A stretch of 7,937 bases of DNA from JADFRD01 sp964491015 (GTDB taxonomy: Bacteria > Fidelibacterota > Marinisomatia > Marinisomatales > TCS55). The notes under the pieces are model-generated. The model searched no databases. It saw nothing but the letters and a program-made list of their open reading frames with translations, and was not told the DNA's origin. Positions 5,874 through 7,937 of the stretch are shown in pieces. The stretch covers positions 1 through 7,937 of the forward strand of contig CAZBEY010000081.1 in NCBI GenBank assembly GCA_964491015.1, in the 5' to 3' direction. The stretch's first letter is position 1, and each line of letters starts with the position of its first letter. The position numbers and the translations under genes are program-made.

Positions 5874-7810
5874 TATGAACTCCTCTTGTTTATTTCATCA
5901 TGTAAGGTATCAATTAAATCATCTAATGGTTTTGACCCCAAATCGCCTTGATGCCTTCTTCTAAGTGAGACAGTTTTTGCCTCTGCTTCTTTTTCGCCCA
6001 CAATGAGCATTACGTTAATTTTATGCAATTCCGCATGGCGGATTTTAGCCCCGATTTTATCAGCTTTATCATCCAATTCAGCTCTAAAACCGCTTTCAAT
6101 TAATTTTGATTTAACCTGGTCTGCATAATCCATGACTTTATCAGAAACCGGTATGATAATCATTTGAACCGGCGCTAACCAGAGGGGAAAATCACCCCCG
6201 TAATGCTCGATTAAAAAACCAATAAATCGTTCATGGGTGCTCAAAGGTGCCCGATGAATACAAAGAGGTGTTTTTTCCCGACCATCCTCATCCATATAGG
6301 TTAGGCCAAACCGTTTCGGTATTGCAAAATCCACCTGGTTAGTGGCCAATGTAAATTCTTTCCCGATTGCGCTCCAAACCTGAACGTCTATTTTCGGGCC
6401 ATAAAATGCTGCTTCTCCCGGGATTTCAACGTAATTGACACTGCCAGAATTTAATGCGTCCCTAACGGCATTTTCTGTAGAAATCCACATTTCAGAATCA
6501 TCGATGTACTTTTTACCTAATTCGGCAGGATTGTGCAGGCTCAAGCGCATCTCGTATTTATCAACACCAAAAATGTTAAAATATTCCAGGTACATATTGC
6601 AAACTGCCAAAAATTCATCTTTAAACTGTTCCGGAGTGCAATAAATATGAGCATCATTCATCTGCATACTGCGAACGCGCATCAGCCCAAATAATTGACC
6701 TGATTTCTCGTACCGGTAACAGGTTCCGTATTCAGCTAAACGATATGGTAAGTCCCTATAGCTTTTAGGGGATGCATCATAAATCTTATGATGGTGGGGA
6801 CAATTCATGGGCTTGACGTAATATTTTATTCCATCAACATCCATAGCGGGATACATGGCGTCCTTATACAACTCCAAATGTCCCGATTTTTCATATAAAT
6901 CCCCTTTGGTCAAATGAGGTGTCCTGACCCTTTTATATCCTGCTCTTGTTTCCGTCTCTTTTGCCAACTTCTCCAGCTCGTCGATTATAACAGTACCGTT
7001 AGGCAACCAGAGAGGCAGACCTGGACCTACTTCATCGTCAAAAGTGTAAATTCCTAATTCTTTTCCCAGTTTCCGGTGATCTCGTTTTTTTGCTTCCTCC
7101 AGAAATGCTAAATAATCTTTTAATCCTTGTTTTGTAGAAAAAACAGTCCCATAAATGCGTTGGAGCATTTTATTATTTTCATCGCCCCGCCAATATGCGC
7201 CGGACGAACTTAATAATTTAAAATATTTAATTTTTCCCGTGGATGGCACATGAGGCCCTCTGCACAAATCTAAAAAATTGTCTTGTCGGTAGGCTGAAAT
7301 TGTCTGATTCTCATCAATTCCTTCGATAATTTCCACCTTATAATCCTCACACTTATTTTTGAAGGTTTTTAGTGCTTCACTCCGCTTTAATTCTATCCGG
7401 GAAATTGGAAAATTGCTTTTTGCCAATTCCTTCATTTTGATCTCGATCTTTTCAAGGTCACTATCCGAAAATGTACCGTCAATATCGAAGTCATAATAAA
7501 ACCTGTTTTCAATGGCGGGCCCTATAGTGACTTTTGCATCAGGGAACAATGCTTTTACAGCCTGTGCCATTAAATGAGCAGTACTATGTAGAAGAATATC
7601 ATGCCCTTCTTCACTATTACCAGTCACAATTTCGACTGCCGCATCATTTTCAATGGTAGTATTCAAGTCTGATAAACTGCCATTAATTTTAACAGCAACC
7701 GCCGCATCTGCCAATCGGGAACCAATAGATTCGGCTATTTGCAGTCCATTGGCACCAGCCGGAAACGAATGGGTAGACTGGTCTGGGAAGGTTATAGTTA
7801 TATCGCTCAT
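5873..7810 (-). CDS. thrS: Threonyl-tRNA synthetase
   Basis: This class II synthetase attaches threonine to tRNA-Thr in the cytoplasm. The 645-residue protein has the full bacterial domain set. An N-terminal TGS domain covers about residues 1-64. The editing domain that hydrolyses Ser-tRNA-Thr covers about 65-225, with HSTAH at 75-79 and LCRGPH at 182-187. The catalytic core covers about 245-545 and the anticodon-binding domain about 546-645. Zinc ligands by family alignment are Cys337 (MNCPHH), His388 (DAHIY) and His519 (CIHR). Motif 2 reads MRVRSMQMNDAH rather than the commoner MRVRGFTQDDAH, and motif 3 reads PLSTHERF; both look like subfamily variants, not damage. The ATG at 7810 is fixed by an in-frame TAA at 7816-7814 and by the TGS domain beginning immediately. 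No Shine-Dalgarno sequence precedes it. It is the first gene of the cluster in this window and its stop overlaps the infC start by one base. Confidence 0.97.
   Translation of the reverse strand: MSDITITFPDQSTHSFPAGANGLQIAESIGSRLADAAVAVKINGSLSDLNTTIENDAAVEIVTGNSEEGHDILLHSTAHLMAQAVKALFPDAKVTIGPAIENRFYYDFDIDGTFSDSDLEKIEIKMKELAKSNFPISRIELKRSEALKTFKNKCEDYKVEIIEGIDENQTISAYRQDNFLDLCRGPHVPSTGKIKYFKLLSSSGAYWRGDENNKMLQRIYGTVFSTKQGLKDYLAFLEEAKKRDHRKLGKELGIYTFDDEVGPGLPLWLPNGTVIIDELEKLAKETETRAGYKRVRTPHLTKGDLYEKSGHLELYKDAMYPAMDVDGIKYYVKPMNCPHHHKIYDASPKSYRDLPYRLAEYGTCYRYEKSGQLFGLMRVRSMQMNDAHIYCTPEQFKDEFLAVCNMYLEYFNIFGVDKYEMRLSLHNPAELGKKYIDDSEMWISTENAVRDALNSGSVNYVEIPGEAAFYGPKIDVQVWSAIGKEFTLATNQVDFAIPKRFGLTYMDEDGREKTPLCIHRAPLSTHERFIGFLIEHYGGDFPLWLAPVQMIIIPVSDKVMDYADQVKSKLIESGFRAELDDKADKIGAKIRHAELHKINVMLIVGEKEAEAKTVSLRRRHQGDLGSKPLDDLIDTLHDEINKRSS
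5874..5885 (-). promoter_or_regulatory. Ribosome binding site that sets the infC start
   Basis: The minus strand reads GAGGAG at 5885-5880, followed by 6 bases and then ATC at 5873-5871. This core lies inside the last codons of thrS (Lys-Arg-Ser). It is among the strongest Shine-Dalgarno matches in the window and has ideal spacing for the ATC. It is only 3 bases from the ATA at 5876 and 60 bases from the first ATG, so it decides the start in favour of ATC. Confidence 0.85.
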
Positions 7811-7905
7811 GAATTATAGGATTGGAGATACAAATCAAAAATGTGTGCAGATATGCGCCAGCGAATCAAGTTCCTGTGGTAGGAAATGTTTATATGTTCT
7901 GTTGT

Positions 7906-7925
7906 TAATCATCATATGATCATTA
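7906..7925. promoter_or_regulatory. Imperfect palindrome upstream of thrS
   Basis: Around the perfect core ATCATATGAT (7911-7920) the symmetry continues after one mismatch (C at 7910 and 7921) with TAAT and ATTA, giving 9 of 10 paired positions over 20 bases. It lies 96 bases before the thrS start, where an operator or a folded leader could sit. A TATAAA (7894-7889) follows it on the minus strand as a possible -10 box, but I see no good -35. The function is unknown. Confidence 0.25.
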
Positions 7926-7937
7926 TTTTACCGCGGG

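Noticed and set aside
5170..5964. Long plus-strand open frame opposite rpmI, infC and the end of thrS
   Set aside because: It lies wholly antisense to three well-conserved genes, resembles no family I know, and has no ribosome binding site; its length follows from the codon use of the real genes.
7813..7818. Perfect TATAAT on the minus strand just before thrS
   Set aside because: It ends 2 bases before the ATG, so transcription would start inside the gene, and there is no -35 at normal distance.
7653..7919. Plus-strand open frame of 88 codons over the thrS start and leader
   Set aside because: It is mostly antisense to the TGS domain of ThrRS and has no recognisable protein features.
7930..7937. 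ACCGCGGG, resembling the end of a T-box antiterminator
   Set aside because: It is on the plus strand, opposite to thrS, without the rest of the T-box sequence, and it is cut by the window end.

Overview
The window is a bacterial chromosomal segment, fairly AT-rich, with eight complete genes that all lie on the minus strand and read from right to left. It is a translation-machinery operon of a widely conserved type: thrS, infC, rpmI, rplT, pheS, pheT, followed by zapA and folD. The proteins are full length, show the expected catalytic motifs and have no frameshifts. The strong GGAG-type ribosome binding sites before infC, rpmI, rplT and pheT argue against a genome that has given up Shine-Dalgarno pairing. 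The organism cannot be named from this stretch. The gene order and the protein sequences would suit a free-living member of the Fibrobacterota-Chlorobi-Bacteroidota group or a related candidate phylum such as Marinimicrobia, but that is only an impression.

Layout, in the direction of transcription. Bases 7937-7811 are the thrS leader, which has an imperfect 20-base palindrome, a small hairpin and a 26-codon open frame, but no clear ribosome binding site for thrS. Next come threonyl-tRNA synthetase (7810-5873), initiation factor IF3 (5873-5358), ribosomal proteins L35 (5348-5154) and L20 (5142-4795), the alpha (4792-3803) and beta (3803-1437) subunits of phenylalanyl-tRNA synthetase, the division protein ZapA (1416-1129), and the bifunctional folate enzyme FolD (1056-172). 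Gaps run from 1-base overlaps to 20 bases as far as zapA, so these seven genes are probably one transcript. A 72-base gap precedes folD, with no terminator visible in it. Bases 1-171 are non-coding and hold a degenerate 7-base tandem repeat plus inverted copies of it.

Functionally the cluster charges two tRNAs, controls start-codon selection and supplies two proteins of the large ribosomal subunit. ZapA adds a link to Z-ring assembly, and FolD supplies the one-carbon folates needed for purines, thymidylate and formyl-methionyl-tRNA.

No new biological system is visible. The most informative detail is the infC start: the frame has no ATG, GTG or TTG where the protein must begin, and a well-placed AGGAG points to an ATC codon that overlaps the thrS stop by one base (TAATC). 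Other points worth a look are a perfect 9-bp inverted repeat across the rplT stop and pheS start, the heptad repeat that runs into the folD stop codon, and the thrS leader.
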